Source: Streptomyces violaceoruber
Lineage (GTDB): Bacteria > Actinomycetota > Actinomycetes > Streptomycetales > Streptomycetaceae
Direction: 5' to 3'
Assembly (NCBI RefSeq): GCF_033406955.1
Contig: NZ_CP137734.1
Location: 2,666,001-2,730,000, forward strand
DNA: 64,000 nt
In this document: piece by piece, positions 47,309 through 55,520 of the stretch
How the letters are laid out: each line of letters starts with the position of its first letter
Numbering within the stretch: the stretch's first letter is position 1
Program-made: the position numbers and the translations under genes
The notes under the pieces: model-generated
Told to the model about the DNA's origin: nothing
The model's database searches: none
Seen by the model: only the letters and a program-made list of their open reading frames with translations

Positions 47309-48625
47309 CTACCGGGTCCCCGTACGGTGCCCGACGGCGGTCGCCCCGTTGACGCCCGAGACACCCACCGTGACCGGAACGCGCTCCTCGCCCTCGGCCT
47401 CGACCACCGCGTCCCCGGCCCCGCCGTCCTCGGCGACAGCGGCCTTGCGGCGCCGGTAGCGCGGCGGCACCAGACTCTCGGCCCAGCGCGGGGCGCGCGG
47501 GGTGAACCGCGGCAGCAGGAGCAGCACCAGACCGATCGCGCTGAGGAAGACGACGCTCAGCACGATCCACATCGACGCCGCGTTCACGGAGTAGGCGAGC
47601 GCGCCGAACGCGATGAGTGCCGAGAAGAAGTACATGATCAGCACCGCGCGGCTGTGCGAGTGGCCGATCTCCAGCAGGCGGTGGTGCAGGTGCCCCCGGT
47701 CCGCGGCGAACGGCGACTGGCCGCGCCAGGTGCGGCGCACGATGGCCAGGATCAGGTCGGCGGCCGGGATGGCGATGATGGTCAGCGGCATCACCAGCGG
47801 GATGTAGACCGGCACCATCTGGTGCACCGAGTTGCGCTCCGACCCGGAGAACAGGTTCATCAGGTCGGGGTCGACCTGTCCGGTCACGGAGATCGCGCCG
47901 GCCGCCAGCACAAGCCCGATCAGCATGGAGCCGGAGTCGCCCATGAAGATCCGGGCGGGGTGCATGTTGTGCGGCAGGAAGCCGAGGCACATGCCCATGA
48001 GGATGACCGCGAAGAGCGAGGCGGGAGCCGCGGCCTCGATGCCGTACGAGTACCAGATCCGGTAGGCGTACATGAAGAACGCCGCCGCCGCGATGCACAC
48101 CATGCCGGCCGCGAGACCGTCCAGGCCGTCCACGAAGTTGACCGCGTTGATGGTGATGACGACCAGCGCCACCGTCAGCAGGGTGCCCTGCCACTGGGTC
48201 AGCGCGACCGTGCCGACGCCCGGCACCGGGATCCACAGGATGGTCAGACCCTGCACCACCATCACGCCGGCGGCGATCATCTGGCCGCCGAGCTTGATCA
48301 GGGCGTCGATCTCGAACTTGTCGTCCAGGACACCGATCAGCCAGATCAGGGCGGCCCCGGAGAGCAGGGCGCGCGGCTCGTTGGACTTCTCGAAGACCTC
48401 GCTGAGGTTGGTGAGGTGGTCGGCGACCAGCAGGCCGGCGCACAGCCCGAAGAACATGGCGATCCCGCCGAGCCGCGGAGTGGGTTCCCGGTGCACGTCA
48501 CGTGCCCGGATCTCCGGCATCGCCCCCGCCACGATCGCGAACTTCCGTACCGGCCCTGTCAGCAGATACGTCACCGCGGCCGTGATGCAGAGCGTCAGCA
48601 GGTATTCACGCACGGGCTTCCCCAC
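47309..48625 (-). CDS. WecA/MraY-type undecaprenyl-phosphate GlcNAc-1-phosphate transferase
   Basis: 438 residues with about eleven membrane helices. The polyprenyl-phosphate glycosylphosphotransferase motifs are present: PTPRLGGIAMF, NAVNFVDGLDGLAAG (the conserved Asp-rich loop), LPHNMHPARIFMGDSGSML and RRTWRGQSPFAADRGHLHHRLLEIGHSH (HxH loop). It starts a lipid-linked glycan, probably for wall teichoic acid-type polymers, by transferring GlcNAc-1-P to undecaprenyl phosphate. The cytoplasmic C-terminal extension is Glu/Ala-rich. Conserved immediately upstream of the atp operon in Streptomyces. Confidence 0.93.
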   Translation of the reverse strand: MGKPVREYLLTLCITAAVTYLLTGPVRKFAIVAGAMPEIRARDVHREPTPRLGGIAMFFGLCAGLLVADHLTNLSEVFEKSNEPRALLSGAALIWLIGVLDDKFEIDALIKLGGQMIAAGVMVVQGLTILWIPVPGVGTVALTQWQGTLLTVALVVITINAVNFVDGLDGLAAGMVCIAAAAFFMYAYRIWYSYGIEAAAPASLFAVILMGMCLGFLPHNMHPARIFMGDSGSMLIGLVLAAGAISVTGQVDPDLMNLFSGSERNSVHQMVPVYIPLVMPLTIIAIPAADLILAIVRRTWRGQSPFAADRGHLHHRLLEIGHSHSRAVLIMYFFSALIAFGALAYSVNAASMWIVLSVVFLSAIGLVLLLLPRFTPRAPRWAESLVPPRYRRRKAAVAEDGGAGDAVVEAEGEERVPVTVGVSGVNGATAVGHRTGTR

Positions 48626-48756
48626 AGGTCTCGCTGGCCATCCTCAACCCCACACCCTAGCGATGCGCATGGCAATGCGACGCATACGGTTGAGGACTTC
48701 CGGGTATCGACGATGGTTGCACGTGCGGCTGTGTACGCCTGTACTCCTACCCGGCC

Positions 48757-50013
48757 TCAGTCCGGGTACGGGGGGAATTCCGCGGTCAGGTCCCTTACGT
48801 CCGCCCGTGCCGCGGCCGGGTCCGTCGTCCCCCGCAGAACCCCGGCGACCAGTGTGGCCACCGCCCGCATCTCCCGCTCCCCCATGCCCTGTGTGGTGAC
48901 CGCGGCGGTGCCCAGGCGCAGCCCGCGGGCGTCGGCGTGCGGCAGTGCGCAGCAGTCCAGGACGATCCCGGCCGCCGCGAGCAGCCCCCGTGCGGTCTTC
49001 CCGTCGACGCCGAGCGGGGCGGGGTCGGCGGTGAGCAGGTGGGTGTCGGTGCCGCCGGTGGTGACGACCAGGCCCTCGGCGGCCAGGTGGGCCGCGAGCA
49101 CCCGGGCGTTGGCGACCACCTGGTGGGCGTAGGCGGCGAAGGCGGGGGTCGCCGCCTCCCCGAAGGCGACGGCCTTGGCGGCGATGGTGTGCATCTGGGC
49201 GCCGCCCTGGGTGAACGGGAAGACGGCCCGGTCGACCCGTTCCGCCAGTTCGCTTCCGCACAGGATCATGCCGCCGCGGGGTCCGCGCAGCACCTTGTGC
49301 GTGGTGGCGCACACGATGTCGGCGTACGGCACCGGACTGGGCGCCGCTCCCCCGGCGACGAGTCCGATCGGGTGGGCGGCGTCGGCGATGAGGTAGGCGC
49401 CCACCTCGTCGGCGATGTCGCGGAAGGCGGCGTAGTCGAGGTGGCGGGGGTAGGCGATGGAGCCGCAGACGATCGCCTTGGGCCGGTGGGCGCGGGCCAG
49501 GGTGCGCACCTGGTCGTGGTCGATCAGCCCGGTCTCCGCGTCCACGCCGTAGCCGACGAAGTCGAACCAGCGGCCGGAGAAGTTGGCGGGTGAGCCGTGG
49601 GTGAGGTGGCCGCCGTAGGGCAGGCCGAGGGCGAGGACGGTGTCGCCGGGGCGCAGCAGGGCGGCGTAGGCGGCCAGCACGGCGGAGGAGCCGGAGTGGG
49701 ACTGCACGTTGGCGTGCTCGGCGCCGAAGAGCGCCTGGGCCCGCTGGGCGGCCAGCCGCTCGGCCACGTCGACGATCTCGCAGCCGCCGTGGTGGCGGGC
49801 GCCCGGGTAGCCCTCGGCGTACTTGTTGGCCAGCGGTGAGCCGAGGGCGGCCAGCACGGCCGGGGAGGTGAAGTTCTCGGCGGCGATCAGCTGGAGGGTC
49901 GTCGACTGGCGGCGGCCTTCGGCGAACAGGATCTCGGCCAGCTCGGGATCCTGGCGCAGCAGGACTCCGACCGAACTGTCATCGGCCTCGATGATCTCGT
50001 GGGTGACCGACAT
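48757..50013 (-). CDS. glyA: Serine hydroxymethyltransferase
   Basis: 418 residues from ATG 50013 (MSVTHEIIEADDSSVGVLL) with GGAG upstream. PLP-dependent fold type I: LIAAENFTSPAVLAALGSPLANKYAEGYPG, ALFGAEHANVQSHSGSSAVLAAY and the Schiff-base lysine in CATTHKVLRGPRGGMILCG. It converts serine and tetrahydrofolate to glycine and methylene-tetrahydrofolate. Probably a second, divergent glyA (Streptomyces generally encode more than one). 87 bases downstream of the phosphatase-like gene on the same strand. Confidence 0.93.
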   Translation of the reverse strand: MSVTHEIIEADDSSVGVLLRQDPELAEILFAEGRRQSTTLQLIAAENFTSPAVLAALGSPLANKYAEGYPGARHHGGCEIVDVAERLAAQRAQALFGAEHANVQSHSGSSAVLAAYAALLRPGDTVLALGLPYGGHLTHGSPANFSGRWFDFVGYGVDAETGLIDHDQVRTLARAHRPKAIVCGSIAYPRHLDYAAFRDIADEVGAYLIADAAHPIGLVAGGAAPSPVPYADIVCATTHKVLRGPRGGMILCGSELAERVDRAVFPFTQGGAQMHTIAAKAVAFGEAATPAFAAYAHQVVANARVLAAHLAAEGLVVTTGGTDTHLLTADPAPLGVDGKTARGLLAAAGIVLDCCALPHADARGLRLGTAAVTTQGMGEREMRAVATLVAGVLRGTTDPAAARADVRDLTAEFPPYPD

Positions 50014-50100
50014 GGTGCGCTCCGGGCGTGCGTCGACGGTGACGTAGCACCAATGTAGGCCCGCCACGACGAAGACGCCCGGCGTGCGCGTGGCGGGGCC

Positions 50101-50781
50101 CTACATCCGCGCCGGGACCCCCGTCAGCGCCGTCACCACGGGGTCGAGGGCCTGGTGTATCTCGTCGCCGATGGAGCGGAAGAAGGGCAGCGGGGCGCCG
50201 TACGGGTCGTAGACCTCGTCCGCCTCGACCGTGGGGGCCAGGAGCCACCCGCGTAGCGCGGCGGCGGCGCGGACCAGGGCGCGGGCGCGGGTGACCACGC
50301 CGTCCTCCAGGGGAGGGAGCGTCGCCGGGTCGATGGCGTTCACCAGGCGGGTGAACTCCTTCAGGGTGAAGGTGCGCAGGCCCGCCGAGTGGCCCATGGA
50401 GATGACCTGGGCCCGGTGGTCCCGGGTCGCGGTGAGGACCAGGTCGGCGCGGATCACGTGCTCGTCGAGCAGCTCGCGGCCGGTGAAGCCGGCGGGGTCG
50501 GCGCCGAAGTCCGTGAGGACCGTCTCGGCGTTCGCCTCCATGGGCGCGCCCTCGTGGCCCCAGGTGCCCGCGCTCTCCACGATCAGGCCGCCGCCCAGCA
50601 CGCCGAGCCGCTCCTGCACCGCGTGCCGGGTCAGCCGCTCGGTGATCGGCGAGCGGCAGACGTTTCCGGTGCTGACGTGGAGGATGCGGAAGCTGTCGCG
50701 CGGGAGGCCGACGAACGTGGTCGTGATCTCCGCGGCGCGTTCCCCGTTGCCTATGCCACGCCCCGTCTCAGGGGCCGTCAA
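50101..50781 (-). CDS. LMW protein-tyrosine-phosphatase-like protein with Ser in place of the catalytic Cys
   Basis: 226 residues from TTG 50781, which overlaps the TsaC stop as TTGA (50778-50781). The low-molecular-weight phosphatase fold is clear: the P-loop reads H-V-S37-T-G-N-V-C42-R43-S-P, and the general-acid loop is DPYGAP. In active enzymes the P-loop is V-C-x-G-N-x-C-R-S-P; here the first, nucleophilic Cys is Ser, while the second Cys and the Arg are retained. The C-terminal extension is Ala/Arg-rich. It may be a phospho-binding pseudophosphatase. Sits in the tsaC-glyA chain. Confidence 0.88.
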   Translation of the reverse strand: MTAPETGRGIGNGERAAEITTTFVGLPRDSFRILHVSTGNVCRSPITERLTRHAVQERLGVLGGGLIVESAGTWGHEGAPMEANAETVLTDFGADPAGFTGRELLDEHVIRADLVLTATRDHRAQVISMGHSAGLRTFTLKEFTRLVNAIDPATLPPLEDGVVTRARALVRAAAALRGWLLAPTVEADEVYDPYGAPLPFFRSIGDEIHQALDPVVTALTGVPARM

Positions 50782-51425
50782 TTCGCCACCTCGAGGTCGG
50801 GTACCACCTTGCGCAGTTCCTCCGCCGACAGCGCGCCCGCGCGCAGCAGGACCGGCACCTCGCGGGTGACGTCGACGATGGACGACGGGACGATGCCGGG
50901 CGTGGGGCCGCCGTCGAGGTAGACGGAGACGGAGTCGCCGAGCATCTGCTGGGCGGCGTCGCAGTCCTCGGGCGCCGGGTGGCCGGTCAGGTTGGCGGAC
51001 GAGACGGCCATGGGGCCGACCTCGGTGAGCAGCTCGATGGCGACCGGGTGCAGCGGCATGCGGACGGCGACCGTGCCCCGGGTCTCGCCCAGGTCCCACT
51101 GGAGGGACGGCTGGTGCTTGGCGACCAGGGTCAGCGCGCCGGGCCAGAAGGCGTCGACCAGCTCCCAGGCCATCTCGGAGAAGTCGGTGACCAGGCCGTG
51201 CAGGGTGTTCGGGGAGCCGATGAGCACCGGTGAGGGCATGTTGCGGCCCCGCCCCTTGGCCTCCAGCAGGTCGCCGACGGCCTCCGCGGCGAAGGCGTCG
51301 GCGCCGATGCCGTACACGGTGTCCGTCGGCAGCACCACGAGCTCGCCACGGCGGACGGCGGACGCGGCCTCACGCAGACCGGTCACTCGGTCGGTCGCGT
51401 CGTTGGTGTCGTAACGCCGTGCCAT
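50778..51425 (-). CDS. tsaC: Threonylcarbamoyl-AMP synthase (TsaC/Sua5 family)
   Basis: 215 residues (MARRYDTNDATDRVTGLREA). YrdC-fold motifs: VVLPTDTVYGIGADAF, KGRGRNMPSPVLIGS, GTVAVRMPLHPVA, GPMAVSSANLTGHPAP and RAGALSAEELRKVVP. It condenses threonine, bicarbonate and ATP to threonylcarbamoyl-AMP for t6A modification of tRNA. Lacks the extra Sua5 domain. Lies 50 bases after prmC. Confidence 0.95.
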   Translation of the reverse strand: MARRYDTNDATDRVTGLREAASAVRRGELVVLPTDTVYGIGADAFAAEAVGDLLEAKGRGRNMPSPVLIGSPNTLHGLVTDFSEMAWELVDAFWPGALTLVAKHQPSLQWDLGETRGTVAVRMPLHPVAIELLTEVGPMAVSSANLTGHPAPEDCDAAQQMLGDSVSVYLDGGPTPGIVPSSIVDVTREVPVLLRAGALSAEELRKVVPDLEVAN

Positions 51426-51475
51426 CTAGCTGGCCTCCTCGTACACGTACTGCGGGGTGGGGGTCGTCGGGGTGT

Positions 51476-52321
51476 TCACGGCAGTGCCTTGCGGGCCGTC
51501 GCGAAACGAGGTCGGTTGTTGAGGTCGGGGTGGTCGGCCGCGTCGGCCCAGCCCCGCTCCTCGGTGAAGATCCACGGCACCTGGCCGCCCTGGGTGTCGG
51601 CGTGCTCGACGACGACCACGCCGCCGGGGCGCAGCAGGCGGTGCGCGGTGCGTTCCAGGCCGCGGATCAGGTCGAGGCCGTCCTCGCCGGAGAACAGGGC
51701 CAGCTCCGGATCGTGGTCGCGGGCCTCGGGCGCGACGTACTCCCACTCGGTGAGCGGGATGTACGGCGGGTTGGAGACCACCAGGTCGACCTGGCCGTCG
51801 AGGTCCGGGAAGGCCGTCAGGGCGTCTCCCTGGCGCAGGTCGACCCTGGACCCCTCCATGTTCCTGCGCGTCCACTTGAGGGCGTCCTCGGACAGCTCCA
51901 CGGCGTGCACGCGCGAGCGCGGCACCTCCTGGGCGAGGGCGAGCGCGATGGCGCCCGAGCCGGTGCACAGGTCGACGATGCAGGGCTCGACGACGTCCAT
52001 GGCGCGCACCGCGTCTATGGCCCAGCCGACGACCGACTCGGTCTCGGGGCGGGGCACGAAGACGCCGGGGCCGACCTGGAGCTCCAGGTAGCGGAAGTAG
52101 GCGCGGCCGGTGATGTGCTGGAGCGGCTCGCGCGCCTCGCGGCGGGCGACGACCTCCCAGTACCGGGCGTCGAAGTCCGCGTCCGGCACGGTGTGCAGCT
52201 CGCCCCGCTTGACGCCGTGCAGGTACGCGGCGAGTTCCTCCGCGTCGGTGCGCGGCGAGGGCACGCCGGCGTCGGCCAGCCGCTGGGTGGCCTGGGCCAC
52301 CTCCGCGAGCAGCAGGTTCAC
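51476..52321 (-). CDS. prmC: Release factor glutamine methyltransferase PrmC
   Basis: 281 residues from GTG 52321. N-terminal helical domain (1-80), then the SAM-binding motif VVEPCIVDLCTGSGAIALALAQ and catalytic NPPY in DLVVSNPPYIPLTEWE. Methylates the GGQ glutamine of release factors, including PrfA encoded just upstream. Preceded by the 68-base prfA-prmC gap. Confidence 0.96.
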   Translation of the reverse strand: MNLLLAEVAQATQRLADAGVPSPRTDAEELAAYLHGVKRGELHTVPDADFDARYWEVVARREAREPLQHITGRAYFRYLELQVGPGVFVPRPETESVVGWAIDAVRAMDVVEPCIVDLCTGSGAIALALAQEVPRSRVHAVELSEDALKWTRRNMEGSRVDLRQGDALTAFPDLDGQVDLVVSNPPYIPLTEWEYVAPEARDHDPELALFSGEDGLDLIRGLERTAHRLLRPGGVVVVEHADTQGGQVPWIFTEERGWADAADHPDLNNRPRFATARKALP

Positions 52322-52389
52322 GCTGGTCCTCCGGGGCTGAGCTGGTCGTCCGGTACGGGCGTACGGGTGCGGCTACGGGCTGACGGGGC

Positions 52390-53466
52390 TCACGCGGCGG
52401 CGAGCTTGGCCGCCGAGTCCGCGTCGACGCAGGCCTGGATCACCGAGTCGAGGTCGCCGTCCAGGACCTGGTCCAGGTTGTACGCCTTGAAGCCGACGCG
52501 GTGGTCCGAGATGCGGTTCTCCGGGAAGTTGTACGTGCGGATCTTCTCGGAGCGGTCGACGGTGCGGACCTGGCTGCGCCGGGCGTCCGCGGCCTCCTTC
52601 TCCGCCTCCTCCTGCGCCGCCGCGAGCAGCCTGGAGCGCAGGATACGCATCGCCTGCTCCTTGTTCTGCAGCTGGCTCTTCTCGTTCTGGCAGGAGGCGA
52701 CGACTCCGGTCGGGATGTGCGTGATGCGCACGGCGGAGTCGGTGGTGTTGACGGACTGGCCGCCGGGCCCGGAGGAGCGGTAGACGTCGATGCGCAGGTC
52801 GTTGGGGTTGATCTCGACGTCGATCTCCTCGGCCTCGGGGGTCACGAGGACGCCCGCCGCGGAGGTGTGGATGCGGCCCTGGGACTCGGTGGCGGGGACG
52901 CGCTGCACGCGGTGCACCCCGCCCTCGTACTTGAGCCGCGCCCAGACGCCCTGGCCGGGCTCGGTGGCGCCCTGGCCGCCCTTGGTCTTCACGGCGACCT
53001 GGACGTCCTTGTAGCCGCCCAGCTCGGACTCGGTGGAGTCGATGATCTCGGTCTTCCAGCCGATCCGCTCGGCGTAGCGCAGGTACATGCGCAGCAGGTC
53101 GCCGGCGAAGAGCGCCGACTCGTCGCCGCCGGCGCCGGCCTTGATCTCGAGGATGACGTCCTTGTCGTCGCTGGGGTCGCGCGGGACGAGGAGCAGCCGC
53201 AGCTTCTCGGTGAGCTCGTCGCGCTGCTTGTCCAGCTCCTTGACCTCGGCGGCGAAGTCGGGGTCGTCGGCCGCGAACTCGCGCGCGGTCTCCATGTCGT
53301 CGCCGGTCTGCTTCCAGGAGCGGAACGTGGCGACGATCGGGGTCAGCTCGGCGTACCGCTTGTTCAGCTTGCGCGCGTTCGCCTGGTCGGAGTGGACCGA
53401 CGGGTCGGCGAGCTTCTTCTCCAGGTCGGCGTGCTCGGCGACGAGTTCCTCGACGGCCTCGAACAT
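52390..53466 (-). CDS. prfA: Peptide chain release factor 1
   Basis: 358 residues from ATG 53466 ([20 protein letters not shown]). Codon-recognition domain, and the GGQ motif in [24 protein letters not shown]. Terminates translation at UAA and UAG. Its methylase prmC follows. The N-terminal helical domain (1-95) fits RF1. Confidence 0.97.
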   Translation of the reverse strand: MFEAVEELVAEHADLEKKLADPSVHSDQANARKLNKRYAELTPIVATFRSWKQTGDDMETAREFAADDPDFAAEVKELDKQRDELTEKLRLLLVPRDPSDDKDVILEIKAGAGGDESALFAGDLLRMYLRYAERIGWKTEIIDSTESELGGYKDVQVAVKTKGGQGATEPGQGVWARLKYEGGVHRVQRVPATESQGRIHTSAAGVLVTPEAEEIDVEINPNDLRIDVYRSSGPGGQSVNTTDSAVRITHIPTGVVASCQNEKSQLQNKEQAMRILRSRLLAAAQEEAEKEAADARRSQVRTVDRSEKIRTYNFPENRISDHRVGFKAYNLDQVLDGDLDSVIQACVDADSAAKLAAA

Positions 53467-53528
53467 CTTGGGCTCCTGCTACTGCGTGGGAAAGGGAAGT
53501 CGGGCGACCAAAAACGCCGGTCCCGGCG

Positions 53529-53540
53529 CTCCCCGGGGAG
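53529..53540. terminator. CTCCCC/GGGGAG dyad between rpmE and prfA
   Basis: Self-complementary 12-mer about 35 bases beyond the rpmE stop. Weak hairpin potential; it may attenuate rather than stop transcription into prfA. Confidence 0.35.
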
Positions 53541-53574
53541 GGGATGCGGCCGTGGACCGGCGGTTGGAGGCTCG

Positions 53575-53799
53575 CTACTTCTTGGAGCCGGCGGAAGCCT
53601 TGCCGAAGCGGGCCTCGAAGCGGGCCACGCGGCCACCGGTGTCGAGGATCTTCTGCTTGCCCGTGTAGAACGGGTGGCACTCGGAGCAGACCTCGGCGCG
53701 GATGGTGCCGCTCTCGATCGTGCTGCGGGTGGTGAACGACGCGCCACAGGTGCAGCTGACCTGCGTCTCGACGTACTCGGGGTGGATGTCGCGCTTCAA
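53575..53799 (-). CDS. rpmE: 50S ribosomal protein L31 (zinc-binding type)
   Basis: 74 residues from TTG 53799 ([15 protein letters not shown]) with AGGAG upstream. Four cysteines: CTC in VSCTCGAS and C..C in [10 protein letters not shown], giving the zinc-containing form rather than the zinc-free paralogue. Ends KASAGSKK. First gene of the rpmE-prfA-prmC-tsaC chain. Confidence 0.96.
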   Translation of the reverse strand: MKRDIHPEYVETQVSCTCGASFTTRSTIESGTIRAEVCSECHPFYTGKQKILDTGGRVARFEARFGKASAGSKK

Positions 53800-53872
53800 G
53801 GTGTCTCCTAGTGTTCCGGGAGGGCGCCGGGTCGCAGCCGCGGGATGCGGAAGCGTGAACCGGAGCCGACGT

Positions 53873-53914
53873 ACCAGTCTGCCAGGACTGGTGCCATCCC
53901 CCAAAACCGGGGGG
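53873..53914. terminator. Double hairpin after the LCP gene
   Basis: ACCAGTC-N6-GACTGGT (53873-53892) and CCCCC-N6-GGGGG (53898-53913) lie 10 to 52 bases beyond the LCP stop on the minus strand. Two successive stems make read-through into rpmE unlikely. Confidence 0.65.
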
Positions 53915-53923
53915 CGGGGTGAA

Positions 53924-55072
53924 CTATTCCCCGGTGTTGACGACGCCCTTCGCCTCGCCGGTGGCCGTGCCCTCCGTGGCCGCCTTCGGGATCGGGCGGT
54001 CGTTCTTCAGGGCCGTCCAGACCTGCTGGGCCTTGTCCTTCTCGACCAGGACGCGGTTGGCGTCGGCGGGGTCGTAGACGACCGGCATGGTGACCATGTG
54101 CATCTTGTCCGGGCCGATGCCCTTCAGGCCGCTCGCGAAGGACATCAGGGAGTTCACCGAGCCCAGGTCGGAGTCGGTGGTGACGGTCTTGGTGGCGGTG
54201 TCGGCGACGTCGTACAGCTTCTTGGGGTTGCCGAGCAGGCCGATGTCCTTGACCTGGTCGACCAGGGCCTTGACGAAGGCCTGCTGGAGCTGGATGCGGC
54301 CGAGGTCGGAGCCGTCGCCGACGCCGTGCCGGGTGCGGACCAGGCCGAGGGCCTGCTCGCCGTCGAGCCGGTGGGTGCCGGCCGTGAGGTCGAGGTGGCT
54401 GTCGGGGTCCTTGATGTCCTCGGTGGTGGTGACCTGTACGCCGCCGAGGTCGTCGATGAGGTTCTGGAAGCCGCTGAAGTCGACCTCGAGGTAGTGGTCC
54501 ATGCGCAGACCGCTGATCGACTCGACGGTCTTCACGGCACAGGCCGCGCCACCGGTGGAGTACGCGGAGTTGAACATCACGCCGTCGGCGGCCGGGTGCT
54601 CGCCCCCGTCGGTGTCGGTGCAGTCGGGGCGGTCGATGAGGGTGTCGCGCGGGATGGAGACCACGCTGGCCTTCTTGTGGCCCTTGTAGACGTGCACGAT
54701 CATCGCCGTGTCCGAGCGGGCGGTGCCGTCGTCGGTGCCGCCGCCCAGCTTCTTGTTGCCGCCGGAGCGGGTGTCGGAGCCGAGGACCAGGATGTTCTCC
54801 GAGCCGTTGTCGGCCTTCTCGGGCCGGTCGGCGCCGAGCGCCTGGTCGATGTCGACGCTCGTGAGGTTGCCGTTGAGCTTGAAGTACAGGACTCCGGCTC
54901 CGGTGCCGCCGAGGACCACGATGCCCGCGGCGCTCCAGGCCGCGACGAGCAGGGCCTTGCGCCGCTTGGCCGTGGGCTTGCGGCGGCGGCCCTTGCCCCG
55001 GCGGCCGGGGCCGGGGGTGCGGGACTGGCCGGGGCCGGGTATCGCGGGATCCGGCGTGCTCTCGGCGGACAT
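53924..55072 (-). CDS. LytR-CpsA-Psr (LCP) family wall-polymer ligase
   Basis: 382 residues from ATG 55072 ([20 protein letters not shown]). A basic cytoplasmic leader, one membrane helix at about 43-65 ([25 protein letters not shown]), then the LCP domain with [20 protein letters not shown] (conserved Arg-Asp), [21 protein letters not shown] and [20 protein letters not shown]. Attaches wall teichoic acid-like glycopolymers from undecaprenyl carriers to peptidoglycan outside the cell, plausibly those begun by the wecA-like enzyme at 47309. Separated from rho by a 448-base gap. Confidence 0.93.
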   Translation of the reverse strand: MSAESTPDPAIPGPGQSRTPGPGRRGKGRRRKPTAKRRKALLVAAWSAAGIVVLGGTGAGVLYFKLNGNLTSVDIDQALGADRPEKADNGSENILVLGSDTRSGGNKKLGGGTDDGTARSDTAMIVHVYKGHKKASVVSIPRDTLIDRPDCTDTDGGEHPAADGVMFNSAYSTGGAACAVKTVESISGLRMDHYLEVDFSGFQNLIDDLGGVQVTTTEDIKDPDSHLDLTAGTHRLDGEQALGLVRTRHGVGDGSDLGRIQLQQAFVKALVDQVKDIGLLGNPKKLYDVADTATKTVTTDSDLGSVNSLMSFASGLKGIGPDKMHMVTMPVVYDPADANRVLVEKDKAQQVWTALKNDRPIPKAATEGTATGEAKGVVNTGE

Positions 55073-55350
55073 GGGCTCCTCGGTGTTCGTCCGGTCGGTT
55101 ACCCCCTGCGCTCAGGGTCGGGTCGGTCGGCTCGGCTCCGGTGGTCGGCGCCGCTACCTCACCATGGTCCCTCCGTAGCTCAGACGGCGGAACTCGGGAC
55201 AGGGTTGCACAACGGTCTGTGGCGACCCGGTGGGGAATCGGTGACGGAGCGTGTTCATCCCGCCCCGCTCCACCTCGCTGACCTGGGCATCCGCGAGCTC
55301 CGGCCCGGACCCGCCGGGACACCGTCCGGGCCGGTCCGTGTGGCGAAGGT

Positions 55351-55440
55351 CGCAGGTGGGGGCGTCGGTGGTGGTCGCAGGTGGGAGGCGTAGGTGGGGG
55401 CGTAGGTGGTGGTGGTCGTGGGCGCAGGGTCACGGGTGGA
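55351..55440 (-). promoter_or_regulatory. C-rich, G-poor rut-like tract downstream of rho
   Basis: On the minus-strand transcript this 90-base tract contains 53 C and 13 G by direct count, with recurrent CCCACC and CCACCACC units. High C and low G is the hallmark of Rho-utilisation sites. It follows the rho terminator hairpin. The rest of the 448-base gap (55073-55520) shows no coding potential. Confidence 0.5.
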
Positions 55441-55471
55441 GGCCGTAGGCAGGGGCAGGCGCCCATGACGA

Positions 55472-55502
55472 AGGGGCCGCCCCCGAAACGGAGGCGGCCC
55501 CT
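55472..55502. terminator. 10-bp hairpin 18 bases beyond the rho stop
   Basis: AGGGGCCGCC (55472-55481) pairs with GGCGGCCCCT (55493-55502) around an 11-base loop. Placed directly after rho, which ends at 55521 on the minus strand. Confidence 0.8.
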
Positions 55503-55520
55503 GCGGTGCGCGGCGGTGAC

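Noticed and set aside
55351..55440. Possible G-quadruplex on the plus strand
   Set aside because: The G-runs would permit it, but no plus-strand transcript is expected here. The C-rich minus-strand reading after rho explains the tract better.
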